A stretch of DNA of 64,000 nucleotides from UBA1672 sp050633285 (GTDB lineage Bacteria; Pseudomonadota; Alphaproteobacteria; Micavibrionales; Micavibrionaceae), in the NCBI GenBank assembly GCA_050633285.1, contig JBOEGG010000001.1:124001-188000 (forward strand), written 5' to 3'. How positions within the stretch are numbered: position 1 is the first letter of the stretch; every line of letters begins with the position of its first letter. The notes beneath the pieces are model-generated. The model was not told the DNA's origin and did not search any database. It worked only from the letters and a program-made list of their open reading frames with translations. The position numbers and the translations under genes are program-made. Below are positions 63,618 through 64,000 of the stretch, one piece after another.

Positions 63618-64000
63618 ATGACTTCAATAGAAAACGCACATCCGGCACTTAGCCAAGCCCTCACAAAACGTGGCTATGAAAAGCTGACACCTGTACAAAA
63701 TGCAGTTTTAGATCCCGAGCTTGGGGAACAAGATTTACTTGTATCTGCACAAACCGGATCAGGTAAAACAGTAGCCTTTGGTTTGGCATGCGCGTCTACA
63801 CTATTAGGTGATGCAGAACGCTTTGAACGCGCCACACAGCCAATGGCTCTTGTGATTGCGCCCACACGCGAATTAGCATTACAAGTTCAAAAAGAACTCG
63901 AATGGCTTTACAAACAAAGTGGTGCTTCTGTTATCTCATGTGTTGGCGGTATGGATATGCGCACCGAACGCCGCGCCTTAGATAAGGGCGCCCATATTGT
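63618..64000 (+). CDS. DEAD-box RNA helicase, N-terminal part
   Basis: The first 127 codons of a DEAD-box helicase cut by the right edge. The Q motif (GYEKLTPVQNAVL), Walker A (SAQTGSGKTVAFG), motif Ia (APTRELALQVQKEL) and the GG motif (VGGMDMRTERRAL) are in order and intact. The start ATG 63618 lies in the divergent region shared with the membrane protein gene. Probably an RNA helicase for ribosome assembly or mRNA decay; the subfamily cannot be assigned from this part. Confidence 0.93.
   Translation, partial: MTSIENAHPALSQALTKRGYEKLTPVQNAVLDPELGEQDLLVSAQTGSGKTVAFGLACASTLLGDAERFERATQPMALVIAPTRELALQVQKELEWLYKQSGASVISCVGGMDMRTERRALDKGAHI

Noticed and set aside
1..64000. tRNA genes, rRNA, CRISPR arrays and riboswitches
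   Set aside because: No cloverleaf with a T-loop GTTCRANNC, no evenly spaced direct repeats and no recognisable riboswitch core were found by reading; a dedicated tRNA/ncRNA scan would be decisive.

Overview
The window looks like chromosomal DNA of a low-GC (about 40% by eye) free-living, aerobic alphaproteobacterium. The evidence is an aa3-type cytochrome oxidase cluster in alphaproteobacterial order (ctaC-ctaD ... ctaB-coxF ... ctaG-ctaE-surf1), an RNase E with an acidic insertion in its S1 region, a 1,600-residue NAD-glutamate dehydrogenase, an IalB-like secreted protein and a UbiA/RsmE divergent pair. A Micavibrio- or Rhodospirillales-like lineage is my guess, not a demonstrated placement. 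I saw no rRNA, tRNA, CRISPR array, insertion sequence or clear prophage. Genes are tightly packed on both strands.

Layout. 1-5.3 kb: a truncated hypothetical gene, a glycosyltransferase and a secreted protein of unknown role, a 33-residue membrane peptide with a strong ribosome binding site, an aminotransferase and a pilin-like protein. 5.3-11.2 kb: rne, a long non-coding stretch, an M23 cell-wall peptidase and an IalB-like protein. 11.3-19.2 kb (all minus strand): the cytochrome oxidase cluster, carrying several short or unexpected genes between the canonical ones. 19.4-21.0 kb: rsmE and ubiA, whose start codons overlap. 21-33 kb: NAD-glutamate dehydrogenase, 3-hydroxybutyrate dehydrogenase, type II NADH dehydrogenase, glutathione reductase, a Nudix protein, a SpoU methyltransferase, an amino-acid racemase and an aminotransferase. 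33-36 kb: small membrane proteins and acetoacetyl-CoA synthetase. 36-41 kb: a DsbD-like transporter with an exported redoxin, and a PAS histidine kinase. 41-49 kb: an epimerase-like protein, a GST, a cytochrome b561-YceI fusion beside a free YceI, uppP, rsmD, rluB/tadA (again with overlapping starts) and lrgAB. 49-55 kb: purD, putA, xseA. 55-59 kb: a nuclease-fold membrane protein and a TerD / Na-Ca exchanger / TerA-like group. 59-64 kb: a short TPS-domain secreted protein, a chemoreceptor-like protein, an EEVSWGQ-type membrane protein and the start of a DEAD-box helicase.

How it fits together. PutA makes glutamate from proline and the large GDH feeds it into the TCA cycle; 3-hydroxybutyrate dehydrogenase and acetoacetyl-CoA synthetase recover carbon from 3-hydroxybutyrate; NDH-2 and the aa3 oxidase take the electrons to oxygen. 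This suits an amino-acid and storage-carbon burning aerobe. Envelope stress and redox functions (DsbD/redoxin, YceI/b561, Ter proteins with a cation exchanger, LrgAB) make up the accessory layer.

No single spectacular new system is obvious. The best candidates for new biology are the Ter/exchanger group at 56-59 kb, the small unannotated genes (2973-3074, 16480-16635, 33191-33286), the membrane-anchored nuclease-fold protein at 54.9-56.0 kb, and the extra genes inside the cytochrome oxidase cluster.
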